Below, piece after piece: positions 32,701 to 47,700 of a stretch of 64,000 nucleotides of DNA. This DNA is from Mytilus edulis (taxonomy: Eukaryota > Mollusca > Bivalvia > Mytilida > Mytilidae): positions 46,397,838 through 46,461,837 of the forward strand of contig NC_092345.1 in NCBI RefSeq assembly GCF_963676685.1, in the 5' to 3' direction. Position 1 is the stretch's first letter, and each line of letters opens with the position of its first letter. The notes beneath the pieces were generated by a model that saw only the letters and a program-made list of their open reading frames with translations, did no database searches and was not told where the DNA came from. A program made the position numbers and the translations under genes.

Positions 32701-35700
32701 TTTATCAACACAAACATATACCATAATTTGTTCCTTTTGCCTTAAAAATAATCATAATAATCATATGTATACAATGTATATTATGTGGAACTTCTGACAA
32801 GTTCAAGTATATATAATGTCTGAAACAATTCACAAAGAAACATTTAAAATTGTTAGATATAAAAAAAAAAGAAGAAAATGTGGTATAATTGCCAATGAGA
32901 CAACTCTCCACAATAGACCAAAAATGACACAAAAAATTAACAACTATAGGTCACCTTACGGCCTTCAAGAATGAGCAAAGCCCATACCGCATAGTCAGCT
33001 ATATTGGCCCCGAAATAGGTTGTAGTACATGTGGTCAGCGTTAGGATTTTTATTTTAATTACACCTTATGTAAGAATCTTGCGTTTTGATTGGTTGATAG
33101 CCAGTGTATTTTCACAAATTTACTGTAATCAAATGAATATCGTTCCTTTTTTAACGCCGCCGGGGTATTTGCAAAAATGATATGCCTTTTATACCCTCTC
33201 TAGATCTGCCGTGGTATTTGCCAAAAAATATTCTATCCGACTGGACGCTTGTAACGTCACGATCATCAATGCGTTTTTGAACATCAAAATTCGGTGTAAT
33301 TACACAGATATAGCATGTTCTTGAGGGGTGTTTGCAAAAAATACCAGTCTTGAGAATGAATTTTCCTCGTCTTACGACTCGCGAAATTAAATATTCTCTC
33401 GACTGGTATTTTACGCAAATACCCCTCCTTAACATGATATATCTGTTTAATATTTGCTCTTTTGGGAGATAGTTGGAGTTTGTCATTTTTTGGAGTATTT
33501 ATTTGTACAAGAGGTAGTCCTACAGTGATCCATAAACCTATGCGCTCCCATGCTCAACATTGTGTTTTTTTAAATAAAACTTTGCATCTGCAGGAGCATC
33601 AATTGTGTCTCCAAGACACAATACTAATACAAAGAAAGTCTCAAACTGACTTTGTTATAATACAGTTACTTCAGAGTGGAGTGCGGGGGTATCATTTCGT
33701 CTATATTTTTGTATACATCATATCATTTGAAGTTGTTGTAATTTATTTTATTTAACGATTTTCAGGGTCCATCGTGAATGTTTCGAGTATAGCGGGACAA
33801 CGTGCAGTAAGTACATATTTTAAGTTTGCCCAAGAGACACAAAAAACGAACAGAAGACAAACTAAATCATATAAAACACAACGTAGAAATCTAAAAACTG
33901 AGCTGCATATTAAACATAACCAAAAAGTTCGGACCAAAGTGCCTGTACACTCAGGAATATCACAGTTGTTGACCATTCATAAACATAACCAAAAAGTTCG
34001 GACCAAAGTGCCTGTACACTCAGGAATATCACAGTTGTTGACCATTCATAAACATAACCAAAAAGTTCGGACCAAAGTGCCTGTACACTCAGGAATATCA
34101 CAGTTGTTGACCATTCTTTTGCTGTATTTTATTTTTTGCTTTTGCCATTTAATTAGGGACCTTCCGTTTTGAACTTTCCTCGGAGTTCAGTATTTTTGTG
34201 ATTTTACTTTTTTCAGGTGCTTATAGCATTTACATGTAGCATTTATGTCACGGCAAGACATATAATAAAACAATTATTAAGTCTGGTGGACGATTCATAG
34301 ACATGTCGGGTACCTAACAGAGAGAGAGGAAACATCTCACAGCAAACGAATCAATAAAATTCACAAAAAACAAATTAAATTTACAAAAAACAAATTAAAT
34401 TCACAAAAAACAATCTATTTAGAACGTTATATGCCTTTCCTGCTTTATTTTGTTGCCGGATTGCTGTTTAATTAAATTTGTTTTATTCATTTTACTTCCA
34501 GCACTACAATCATGATGTGATATTTGTGCTGAATATAATTGTTATGTTTTTATTGTTACAAAGTGTACTAACATTCAGATGGGAGTCTTATTTTTTCACA
34601 AATAGATTTTTTATTTTTGCAGGGTCCTAACTTATCTGCCTATTGTATCTCAAAAGCTGCATTGGATATGTTTACACGCTTGTTAGCATTAGGTATGTTT
34701 TTTAAACGTATGAAATTAATTTTCCCATCAAAAATTTTTGTATTTTTTTCATAAATAAAAGAGCCGTAGTAAATAAAAATGGTCAATGTATATATATAGA
34801 GACACATATAGTGTACTCAAATCCTATAATGTTATTATAGACAGAAAGAAGCTTAACTAAGATAAAAAAAAAAAAAAAGAAAGAAGCTTAACTTGAGGTG
34901 AAAGCTATATAATTACTGAACGTAAAGGCCCTACTCTCCAAACTTAAGGAGAAAGCTATTTAATTACTGAACGTTACAAACCTTACAAATCCGTTTGGGA
35001 TTCGAACAAATGACCTCTCGCTCTCGAGGCGAACACCCCCACACGAGACCAACCAGGAGACAGTAGTGATCGGTAGTACAGAATATCATACCAAAAACTA
35101 AAATACAATGCGCAATTCACCTTCACAGAATTCTCACAGTTACAAAAGCGAGCTAAAAGTATCTAACCTAAATTGTATGCGTGAAATTATATTGTAAGTT
35201 AACCTACACGTAAACATGGAGCTGCAAATGTTTGCACCTGTCCTAAGTCAGGAATCTTATGTACAGTAGTTGTCGTTTGTTTATGTTATTTATACGCGTT
35301 TCTCGTTTCTCGTTTTTTATGTAGATTAGAACGTTGGTTTTCCCGTTTGAATGGTTTTATACTAGTAATTTTGGGGCCCTTTATTGTAGCTTGTTGTTCG
35401 GTGTGAGCCAAGGCTCCGTGTTAAAGGCCGTACATTGACCGATAATGGTTTACTTTTACATATTGTTATTTGGATGGAGAGTTGTCTCATTGGCACTCAC
35501 ACCACATCTTCCTATATTTATAATCGACTTCAGGGTAGATTTTATGGATCAACGCTCTCGGCAAATTAAAAACTCTTGCACCTATTATTTGAGTGGTCAG
35601 AATATTGCCAGCTGTTTCTAGTCTTAATTTCTGCCCCTATTCAATATATAATTACCCTCATTTCCCAGTGGTATTTTAAAGTTTCACGTCCAACCTCACT

Positions 35701-38700
35701 GTCGGCCTCCTATTGTACGACCTACCTATTGCATTTAAAATTTATGATAATATTATGCATCTAGGTCTGTCCGATTAGAAGTTCTGAAACAAGCTGTTTA
35801 AAAAGCCAATTGTTGGAAGAGTTTACTTACTGTTTTATAAATCTTTAAGAATCTATTTCATGATTACTAACAGATCAAAAACATCAAGTATATATAGCAT
35901 TAAGTTGTGGGGCATACTATGATTCATTGGTCAGTTATGAATGAGGTCTGTATGGGGTTTTGATTGCGTGCTTTATTAAATAAGAAATCGTTATTTTGAA
36001 AAGTTGGCAAAAAAGTATAAATTTACCCCCTAATTTTATAAAACTATCAATTGGTGTTATTTAGAAGCTATTTTTTTTTTATCATAAATAAATAATTATA
36101 TAATGTAATGCCATTAAATCCGTCCGTTTTCATTTCAATTTTGTAACTGTTAATTGTATATATCCGTCTGAGTACTGTTTAACTATCATGCAAGTTGAAC
36201 ATATTTAGACTCGTCCAGTTCAGGGGAATTAGGTTTCTGCAGGTGCTTTTCATGTACTTTTCTTACATTTTTGCCAGTTTGTAAGTCAGTAAAAGTTCAA
36301 TGATTAAGTTAATATTGATATTAAAAGACCTCCTTACAAAAAGGGCTGTTCAAATCTTGAACACCACTTTTTGTTCGGAGGTTTTTATATCAATATTAAC
36401 TTATCATTGAACTTTTACTATTACTAAAGGCCTCACTCTCTACCCTCTTGGTTTCTTTTGGGTTCATGCTGCTCAATTTTAAATGTTCTATGTAATGTGT
36501 TTAACGGCTGTGATGGATTTAGTCGTTTATAACGTTTTTTTATAAGGAATTGTCAGAGCTTTGAATATCTATAAATGTATCTTTAGCATTTTAAAAAGAA
36601 AGATTTCTCATTTCTTTTCTTGTTTGATAAAATTTCCTCGATTGATAATAAACATGTATGGTATGCATACCATGGTACGATTCTAACCATGATCTTGATC
36701 CTGAGTAAGAGAAGTCACATACATATTATGCATTACCAAAGTACTCAGCGGGACCGGGCTTACTTAAAGGTTGCAATTCCGGTATAATAAAGGTTAAAAA
36801 GGACTGCGTATTTATACGACCAGTAACCAAACTGTCTTTTGAGCATCAGTGCACCATCGGAATAAAGATCAATGTGACTATATTTAGATATCATAGTAAA
36901 CCTTTGGAATAACGAAAAACAATTTTTCCTGTAACTAAAATACATAATACGACAATAGCACGACATGGACGTCAAACCTAAGGTGCCATGCCATAGTGCA
37001 CTCTTATTCCTAATTATTTTATTTTTTTTGCATGCTTAATGTACAAAAATATAGAATGTTGTTAACACCAATGATTCAATAAAGATAACACATATTTTTG
37101 CAATATTGTGCGGCTTTAATCTATTAATTATGGGTGTATTCTTTACAGAATTGGCTCCTCAGAAAGTACGGGTTAACTCGGTCAAGTAGGTATATTATTC
37201 TTTTATCTATATTTGTTTTATTCAACTGATCGAGATTATGAGGTGAAGCGAGATTTCACAAAATTGATTGCATCCCATCACATATTTCAGTGTTGTTATT
37301 TTTAATTTTGTTTTTAATTACAAAGTTTTAGATGGTCAGCTGATCTTTAATAGAAAAATAAAATTACCTGTTAATATTTTCACAACTTTTCCAGAATAGG
37401 GGCGATTTATATATAATAGCTTTTTATGTAATTGTATAAACTCTTTCCAATTGTTGACTAACGTAAGTCTGTTCACCTTTTACTGCTTGTCTGGTACATG
37501 TAACCTGCTCCAATCTTTGCTTTGCGACTGTCTTCTGTCGAGCAGTGAGCCGTTAATCCTAGGCTACAATTACTGCAACCACATGGATAGCATTACGATG
37601 TTTCACATATTTTAGACTCTTCTTAATATTTATACAAATAAGAAGAATGTGGCGGGGTTAAACTAGTTTGAAGACGTCAACCCTATCCAAACTTGGGACA
37701 ATGGTGTTACAGTCAAATATTGGAACAAACAATAATCAAAGTACTGAAGTTCTGAACATCAGAGGACCTCAAGTTATGTTGAATTATTAATAAATGACAG
37801 GTGTTTATATTATACCTACCAGACAGATATGTTCACCATACAATATAGTACAAATATTAAATATAATTTGCTATCATATCTGAGATACTGACTTGAACTA
37901 GGAAACTTAACTTTGTGAATTATCAATGATTACGTGGTCAAATGAGAACTGTTAGATTGGCATTATGACCATATAGTTGCACACATACAAAAATCGTTAG
38001 CATATAACTTATAATAGAGAATCAACATAGCAAACAATTCTTCGAGTGGCTATATAGTCACTCATCACTAAACTATGAAAAAGAGGTTCAAAACAATCAT
38101 ATCAAAACAGATAAGTTGTAATATTGTGGTTGATTAAAAAATAAAGTGGCGAAAAGTATATTGTTTTGGCGAAAGAGGTGGCTAAAAAAATAATCGATCC
38201 AGGGGAAACCCTGGGTCTAAAGATACCAGATGAACAGCAAACTCATAAATCGAAAATAAACTTACAATTCCATGACTAAAACTGAAAAAGACATGCATAC
38301 AAATAAAAGTACACTAGAAAAAACATAGAAAACTACAATCTAATTAAAAACCGATCTCTCATCGCTTCTGTTTCTGATATGTCGCGTGGGAGATCTAACG
38401 AAACCGGCTTTGAGGTCACATGTGAGTGAACTAAAAGTTATGAATTTATAAAGATATGCAAATGATATGACGACCTATTAATAAGCCAATCAAAAAAGTT
38501 TATGAATTATTTTGACTGACGATTTCGTCGTAAATAAAATGAGTTACATCCCTTTGCCTTACGTTAAACTTCCAAGATCGTGGAAGACTCAATTTCATTG
38601 GTCGAAAAAGACACACCTACGAGGTCACTCACATGTGACCTCAAAGCGGGTTTCGTTAGATCTCCCACGCGACATATCAGAAACAGGAGCGATGAGAGAT

Positions 38701-41700
38701 CGGTTTTTAATTAGATTGAGAAAACTAGAGACTGAGCAACATAAACCACACCAAAACTTGAGGGGGGTCTCAGGTGCTCCGGATCAGTGGGATTTCCAGT
38801 GACACTAGAACAATAGAAAAGTCACTCTTCTTATGAAAGAGATAGAAAAGGTCTAAGAACAGGAGAGACAATTTACGCATAAAACCCGATATGCATAGGG
38901 ATGAATATCTCTTAAAACACAAAACCATTATATAACTTTTATACAACCACTATAAATAAAGTATATGTTAAAGCTAAATGTGTTAATATATGATTTTTTA
39001 ATTGCCAAACATGCTGTTAATTGAACAACCTATTGTTCAACATAGGGGTGTGTAAAAAACTGCCAGATTTGACTGCATATTTTTCTTTTTTTTTGAAAAA
39101 AATATATATCAAACCTTAATAATGTAGCTTTCTGGGTATCCAATTTTTAACGTGTTCCGAAATGTAGTTTCGTCACAAGAATTTTTCAAAGTTGTGTCAT
39201 TTTGTCTATATGAATGTCGGTAAATTCGTATGATCGAGCACACCGACAAGTATATCGTTGGGACAACTCGATATAATGTAATCAATATACGTGAAAGATT
39301 ACCTAATGTGAAGTTTATCAAAATCATCATAACATAATTGATCAACACATTATGTTTGAACAACATGAGTCCTACAATATAAGATTTAAAGGTGCATATC
39401 ATTTACATTCAACGTTTTTATTGGATTTTTTTTACTACAATGTAACCTCGAGGTTCAACGTTGAAAGTAAAAAAAAATCCCAGAAATTTTTTGAATGATA
39501 TTGTAAATGATATGAACCTTCGAATTCTTATAACATCGGAACAGAAAATATGTGATCCGAATTAACCATGCACGTGTGCTACAGAAGATTATGAACTTTT
39601 ATGATGTACAGGGGGTAAGGGTTTTTCTTAAACAATATTATGATCCCAAATTTGATGAATTTTGTTGGCAATACTTATAGATTATCGTTGATCTTCTCAA
39701 CGAGATTGATTTTCTCGCTTGAGCCGGGACGGCGAAAGCGAGAAAAGCAATCGAGTTGAGATGACCAATGATAATCTGTTTATCGCTATTTTACCTATGA
39801 CGACGTTGTCAATTGCATGTCAATTTCGTTAGCAACGCCACGTGGCTGCTTAGTTTCTAGCGATAATGTTCCATCTCAAGCGAGTAGCATGATATGAAAA
39901 ATATCACAAAAAAAGATAAAAGGAAAAATTCACAAAATAGCGATAATTTAATATACACACTACATATAGCAAAGTATATATTAAATCTCAATGTATTATA
40001 ATTAGGAAAAATGTTTGACTCGGTAAAAAAAATCTTCCCCCTCCCCCCGTATTGCATGTAATGGTTTAAACCTAAAGGATTCGCACTAACTGCCTAAAAG
40101 GGGTCCGCTCCAGTCTTGAATCAGTGATTTTGTTTATCATAAACAAAATATTGTCTCACACTGAAAGGGTCAGCCGGGCAACATGCACAGCCCGGATTGT
40201 CAAAACAACTAAGATTTACAAAAACGATTACAAACAAAAACCATCAGTTGGACAATCTTACTGGAATCTGATTATCTCTACTGATAAATAATGCAACACT
40301 AATGACACATTTAAGTTTTGGAATGATTTTATTCACAAAGAATGTTTCTCATTGGTATACATTTCTATGCTCTTGTCTTTTCAGAGTTTATATTGGAAAT
40401 TAAAAATTGCTGCATAAAAGACACTAGCTCCACATTCCTATGCATATGATTTTATATGTACGAGATTCATTCCATAAAATATCCGTTTGATATCCTTTCA
40501 ATGCATGACACTGTCTAGTGGTTTTTCTGCCACAATTACAAGGAAAACCTGGCTAAACTTGTGCTAAATCAAACACTTGAATCTTACATCGCTATTGATG
40601 TTAAGCAATTATTTAAAGGGCCATCCGGAACTGTTGGGTTTTATGACAGTTTTCCTTCCATACACACCATCGCTGCAAAATAATTTGAACATTCAATTAG
40701 ATGATTATAACATTATTTGGCAATCCAAAGAGAACCTGAAAACATCAGACCACAATAAACAGAGACCCCAAAAAAAGCCAATTTTACTTTACAATGAAAT
40801 TGAAAAAGTAGTTAGTTACATGTCAAATCATCTTTTGGCTGTAGACAAAAAATAAATAAAATCTAAATTTCGTAGCATTTTACCCCCCCCCCCCCTTTTT
40901 TTAACTGAATTTGTTCAAGGTATGGTGGTTTTACCCCTTTTCAGATTTCAGTATGTCATGTTGTATATCTTTTATAAATTAGATGAATTTCTAGCAAGTT
41001 TCTACGATATTCTTTATCATTTGACAAAATACTATGCATCTGAATTAAATTGTTTACTATTTGAAAAAGCGCGCCTTCTTTTACTTTAATTTACTTCCCT
41101 TTATTTCACATAGCAACACATATTAAAAACTGCCACATTTGACTGCATATCAATTTTTTTCCCAAAAAAAATATATGTCAAGCAGCATAATTAACTTTAC
41201 AAATTGGGAGAAAATCAAGATGTTCCGACTATAGGTTAGTATTAAAAAAAATAATGAAAGGTTGGCATGATTCCAGGTTTGAACCCTGACGACACTTAAA
41301 ATCGAAAATTCACTTATTTACCTATAATATGAAGATACGATGATGTGATAAACTTAACAATTAATAATTTACCTGGTGCATTATCATATTCACATTACGT
41401 TGACACGTCTCAGTTCGTCTGTGTTAGCTCATTTCAAGCTCGTAAACAATGTACACCATTTTCCGCTGTTCTTTACCGATTACCTCTAGTCAGAAGAGCC
41501 CACTGTTTACAGGGGCGATAATATTTTGTCACCGGTTCACGCACTGGGATGGGTAAGCAGATCCTGCTCTACAAATGGCATTTATTAACAATGATTGTAC
41601 ATGTAGTATCAAGGTCTTTTTTCTGAAACATTTAGCTTTTGGATCAATTGCTAATTAAATGGATGTTAGCACAGCAAGATTACTATCCCTTATTCTAGAT

Positions 41701-44700
41701 TTTTGTTGCAGTCAACACAAACTCTTCAAATGTTCATAAATAGCTTCACTGAGTTATCTTGGTTTTATTGTAACACAGTCAATCATTTATTCATTATATT
41801 TATATAAAAAAAAAAAAATCAGCAGCAGCTATACATGTACATTGTAGGTTCTGTTTTCTAATTATTAAATGGTTCATTGTAAATATTACAATGTATTATA
41901 TGTACATGTAGATAGCCATTTGCTAATGATGGTATTTTTTGTTAATTGAATTTCACAACATCTGGATAGTTTTTCAACTGTTAGTCTTTTTTACTTTGTT
42001 CTGGATTTAATACTTTGGATACCACTGGTTTAGCAATGAGAAAATTTTGCACTATGCATATAGAACACAACTACCATATGAATGTGTCGGTCCTTTGTAA
42101 GAAGCCTGTAAAACAGGCCTTGTAATTTTTTGGTGTATATCTTGATTTCCCGTTTGTACATTGATGTGGCCATTAGTTTTCTTGTATATATTGTTTAACA
42201 TTTGACATTTCATGGCTATTTCTAACTGATTTTAAAATGTATAGTTTTTTTTCTGATTGTAAAAATGTTGTATGGTTATAAGCTTTATTTCTTTTTCATC
42301 ATTTTGTCTAGAGCTGGTGTCTCAAGTTGTCAACAACAGTTTGGTTTTAATTTTCATTTATGAATGTGCATGTAACAATATGAAACAGTATATATACATG
42401 TATAATATCATTCCATCATTAATATTGGTCATTGTTGGTATATATTTATCTTTAAGTTTAACAATGTACTGTAAAAGAGCTATCTTCTAACAGATACTTA
42501 GTATTATGGTTATTGTGAAACCACTGATTCAAAGGACAAGTTTCACTTATTGCCCAAAGTGGCCTAAACTATAAAACTCCGAAAAGTTCTCAATTTGGTT
42601 CGTAATTTGGGTCTATTTCAAAAGTCTTAACACTCAATAAATCAGTTCTTTTCATAAAAGTACATTTTATGTTCCAAATTTGTCAAAATGTGTTGATTTT
42701 GGGCAATTTTCAGACCTGAAAGCTTTAAGCCTTTAGCTACCTACATGTACCATCCAAAATGTTTTGTAACCAAAAGAATCCAAATCTGATATATATAATT
42801 CATCAGTATAAAAACTTTTTGGATCTTGGATGGCAGCCAAGTTTAATTATGCCAAAAACAACTAAAGTTTTACCATAGTTATCTGTGGTATAATTTTCAC
42901 AATTATTCAATGGTTTTGTTGTGTCTGAATTTCGAAAAGAAAAATAAAGATGGCAAGACCTGAACGAGGCCGCCTGATTTTTTAAAGTAACATATGAACA
43001 ACAGAGTCCTTGTGGGGCCACTAAGCTAAACTGCCCGCTTTGCACCAGCCAATATAAATGAATGCCTAGGATGGGAATCGAACCCACATACACCAACTCT
43101 GTTGTCCCTATATTTTTTTTAAATGAACAAAAAATTGTGAAGAACAAATTTAAAAAAATGTATAAATGTGTTAAATTTCCGAAAATCATATTCACATATT
43201 ACGAAGTATAGAAAAATATATCGTCTATTTCAACTCAATCAGCTGGTATTTTCAAAATGGCGACAGGGAACGTAAACAGACAACTTATTTTCATATTGTG
43301 CCAGATTAAATATTCCTGGTTTTGCTACGATAATATGATAGACAAATATTCTACAAACGGTTTTAAACAAGTTTAACTTAAAATCAAATAATTAAAATAT
43401 ATAAATTACCTTTCTGTGTATAAATCGGGAATTTCCTGTATTGATCGACTCTCTCTCGTGTTTCTTCAAGCTCGCTCTTGATGATGAATGCACATTGGTG
43501 GTATTCATCCGCAACAACAATTTTTTGCTACGTCATTAATATTAAAGATTGTTTGACTAATAATCTAATATTTCTGACGACAAAACATTTCCATATTTTT
43601 AATTGGTATTGAATAAACATAAATTTTCTAAGTATCCATTGAAAACATGAATTTAAAAGAAGCGATAAATAATTTTATTTTGCACTATATAATGTTAGTA
43701 GGGTGCCCAATCAACAAATTTTATCGATTTGCCTTAACGGAATAACATACGGCTATATTTTATATCACTGGAAAGAGGAGAACAAACCTAATCGAAATAT
43801 TGTTGTCGTCGTTGTCTGCCGTGGTCACATTTTTTTTAAATCAGGTTCAAAGGTCAAAGCAAAAATTTCAGAAGAATGCACAGTCACTTTTAGATAGCTG
43901 GTTTCTCCTACACTGCGTTTGGAGCAAAATAAAAACAACTTATTTATAGAAATATCTCTTTTGTATCTACATTTAAAACTTATTTTATATTTTTATCCCA
44001 AAAAATGACTTTAGATTGACTTTTTTGCATATAGGGTGCATTTGAAATTTTCAAAGAGCTGTTATATAACAGTGACCTTGACCTATTTCAAAAAATTTGT
44101 ATTTAATTCATTACAAGTAACATCTAAAGATATTTTTTAGATCTTAACTTTAATAATTTGTCGAAAACAAAATGTGTTTTTCACGTATTTTGAGTCAGGT
44201 GTTCGTCAATTTCTAGGTAAATACCAAACTTCTGTTATTGGTTGTGAAAGAGTATATATAAATGATTTGTTTTGAAATTTGTGTAACATTAACGTCAAAC
44301 TTGGTTGAATATGAAGCTCTGTGTATAGCTTTGCTTTACAGAAGTAAAAATTAATGCAAACGGAAAAAAAGGGGGGTTAAAGTTATAAAAACAAAACATC
44401 TATTAGAAATAGGTAAAACACCCCATCCTACATATACAGATGACTAAATGAGCAACAATTGGCTATGCTGTTTACAAGTATTCCAAAAATAAAATAAGGG
44501 AGAGGGTTATGTACAGCACAGATGTATTTTACAAACAATTGTAAACAAAAAAAGGCGTGAGAAACCAAAGGGACATTATAAAATAAAGACAAGCTGACAA
44601 CACCATTGCAAAAACACGAAAAAAAGAACAAATGCAAATATCAAACTATGATCGAAGCTGGTATTACCTACTACGTTGAATGGTCTCCTGTGGTTTAAGC

Positions 44701-47700
44701 CCACCAACCACGGCAAGGTCAGAGACCATACGGCAGGTTTTTTTTTTTACATATTTTCTCCCACTATAGATAGATTATTACTATATTTCTAACGATTTCA
44801 ATATTGAGTAGATGTTATAATTATTGTTTAGAAAAGATTATGGACTGCTTAATTTTCATTCAATAGCTAGCAATGATTCATAAGGTATAAACAGAAAAAT
44901 GAAATCTTATACATCTACATCTTCGTAGTCATTAATGTTTCTAACTGCAACCAGACGAGTATTTGCATTTTGACAAATGTCATTTGCCTGACATGGGCAT
45001 AAGTCTGTACATGATAGATTCTGTTAGAAACAAATGCAAACTTAATCTTGCAGAAATTCATATGACATCTGACCTTCGAGATAGAAAGTAACAAGTCATT
45101 CTTCTTTTCCCATCCTAACTTAAGAGAAGAATGTAGTATAGTTTTGCTATATGGGAAGACATCAAATTTATGTCTGGAGTGAAGCTCTTATTACATATTG
45201 TTTAAAAGTAAATTTACAAGGATGAAGTTTGACAAGGGAGAAATTATAAATTGTAAAATTGACAATGGAAATGGGGAATGTACCAAAGAGACCACAACCC
45301 GACCATAGAACAGACAATTTTAACCAATATTACGCTCAATTTGTTAAGGTCACAATTATCTATTTTGATTTTTGACTTGAGACCATTAAGCGTAACATTA
45401 AGATCTCAAGCTGCGTCCATAGATTCATCGATGTCACAATAAGAAAGGTTTGACAAATCGGAAAAATCATCTGGTTTTTCCTTTAAGACTAAAAAAAACA
45501 GCGCGCTTACCGTTCCTAAACAGGGACGACGTTGTATCGCATCATGTTAAAACATGTGCGCCTGGTATAATGTTACAGATGGCAAACCCGAGACTTTTAC
45601 ACATTTCTTGGACAGGCGTATAGCGGCGAAAATCTTATGTGCAAATTATAGTACCTGTTTGAAAACATAGCTCATGCGTATGCTGCATGTAGGGGAAGTA
45701 ATGAACGCATAAGGCCACACCAATTTGATTCCTTGTTCGACGGACCCGCCCGCACCTATTTTTTTCAAAACAGAATTTTTTTATTTTTTTTATATTCCCG
45801 CTTCCCGCATCCGGAATTGTAATCAAGTCCATTTCCCGCACCGTTTTTTTTTTTTGTAAATATTATAAAAAGATATCAACATTTGTTAAATCACAGGTTA
45901 ACCTGTATATAACGATTTTAAACATAAAAGCACCCCACCACACTGTATAAATATCTGTAAGAATATTTGTTTCAGCATGAAACCTGGAGTGCTCCGATAA
46001 AAAATTATAACAGCGGGCATTTCCGTGAAGAACAAAAAATTGGTTTCTTTCCCCCTTACTTATATACCCTATCAAAAACTGTTCGTTGTTAGAATAAAGT
46101 ACAAAGAACTTCTGAAGGATTTGCCTTCAACTGCAATTATATTGTATGCTGGCGAAACAAAACTATCCATAGCCGCTGCATGTTTATGCACCTGTCCTGG
46201 TCCGAGTACACAGTTATTTCGTAGTGCATTTCTTTTAGACAATAAATGAAAATTAAAAAAATCCCACCTGCGCTTTCTCAATAATATTTTTACAGTGTGT
46301 TGTACTACTTTTGGGACAAATTATATCAAAATTATAGAAAACTTCATCAGCTCTAACTCAAAATATGGACAATTTTGTGTTAAGGGGGTCTTGAAATCTT
46401 TTGACAGCTTCCGAAGTGCTAATTTCTGACCTTTTTCAGCTGGACCTAATCACTACTTTACATTAATATTTATGACCCAAATTTTTTTACAGTGTCATTT
46501 CACCCCCCAACTTGCTATATGAGGCATAAAACATGGAGAAATAAATTTGGAAGGGGTATAACAAAAATTGGCAAGTAACACACTGTCCACACTAAGGACT
46601 ATATTCGTGGACAACGAAAATCAAAGGACGATAACTGTGTACTCGGACCTCCTGATTGATTCTGGAGCATGTCGTTCAGCCGTTATCGTTTGTTGATGTT
46701 GTTCATTGGTATTTTCCCGTTTGGATATATAAATTAGATCGTTGGTTTTCCTGTTCGAATTGTGTACGATAATAATTTTGGGGTCCTTTATAGCTTGCTG
46801 TTTGGTCTGTATCAAAGCCCTGTGTAAAAGGCCGTACTTTGACCTGTGTTAGTTATTATCAGGTTGAGAACAACCCTCCCTCAGACAAGGGGTCATTTTA
46901 CTGATGTAGAAAAGAAAATAGAAATACCAAGGATTTGTATAGTTCTTCTATACAAAACCTTTGAACACTTAGAATTTTGTACTCAAAAAGAGGAGAGTTA
47001 CATCATATTTTAAAAAAAATTTCTAAAAGAGGGGTCCACTTATTTTGAATAATATTAAACTAAAGTAAAAGTGTTAACATGCATGGTTAAAGTCCAGGAA
47101 TCTTACTAAATTAGTGGACATGTTTTTTCCATTTAATACCAGATAGATATATAGTTCTATGAGAAAATATGAGCCCTTTTGTAAAAACAAATATATTATA
47201 ACTTATATTGATCCCTCATAAAACATGTAAAAGGGATATTTATAACAATAAGGGGTTGCCCCCAAACTGATTATGATTTGGATGGAGAATTGTCTCATTG
47301 TCAGTCACACATACATAGACCAGATTTAATTATTTCTTGGTGAATAGGGAAAAAATACTTCAGAAATTAAAGAAATGTCAAAGTACAAGTGATAAATCAA
47401 GTTTTAATATTGTCAAAACCTATTATATTATGTTTACAAAAAAAAATTATAATCGCTCGCCTTTACTTTTCAAGCTTCGCCTCATAAATTTGCAAATTAA
47501 ATATTTTTTTATTAAAATTTTCAAATCGCTCGCTCGCCCAAAATTTTGGAGTCCAAAAATCCGTAGAACAAGAAATTAAATTGGTGTGGCCTAAGATCAG
47601 AACATCTGTATCTTGTGATTTTGTTATTACCCTACCCTATATGCCTTTTTACACAGAACTCTTTATCTACACGAATAGCATGTAAAATCGTGCGGGTATC

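Noticed and set aside
33774-34172. 132-codon + frame with repeated residues
   Set aside because: It begins in SDR exon 5, reads through the donor site and is prolonged only by the 69-bp minisatellite. The SDR frame requires splicing at 33,806.
34970-35070. Functional tRNA gene on the minus strand
   Set aside because: A- and B-box-like words and an anticodon-like arm are present, but no paired acceptor stem is visible and the segment continues into a repeat body. A tRNA-derived SINE fits better.
40577-40855. 92-codon + frame in SDR intron 7
   Set aside because: It looks somewhat protein-like, but it has no ATG at its start, no domain and no convincing splice sites, and the SDR protein is complete without it. 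A translated database search would settle it.
42960-43115. tRNA or SINE on the minus strand, with GGGTTCGATTCCCATCC as B box
   Set aside because: The only A-box-like word (TTAGCTTAGTGG) lies on the wrong side of the B box, so no normal tRNA fold or SINE head could be drawn.
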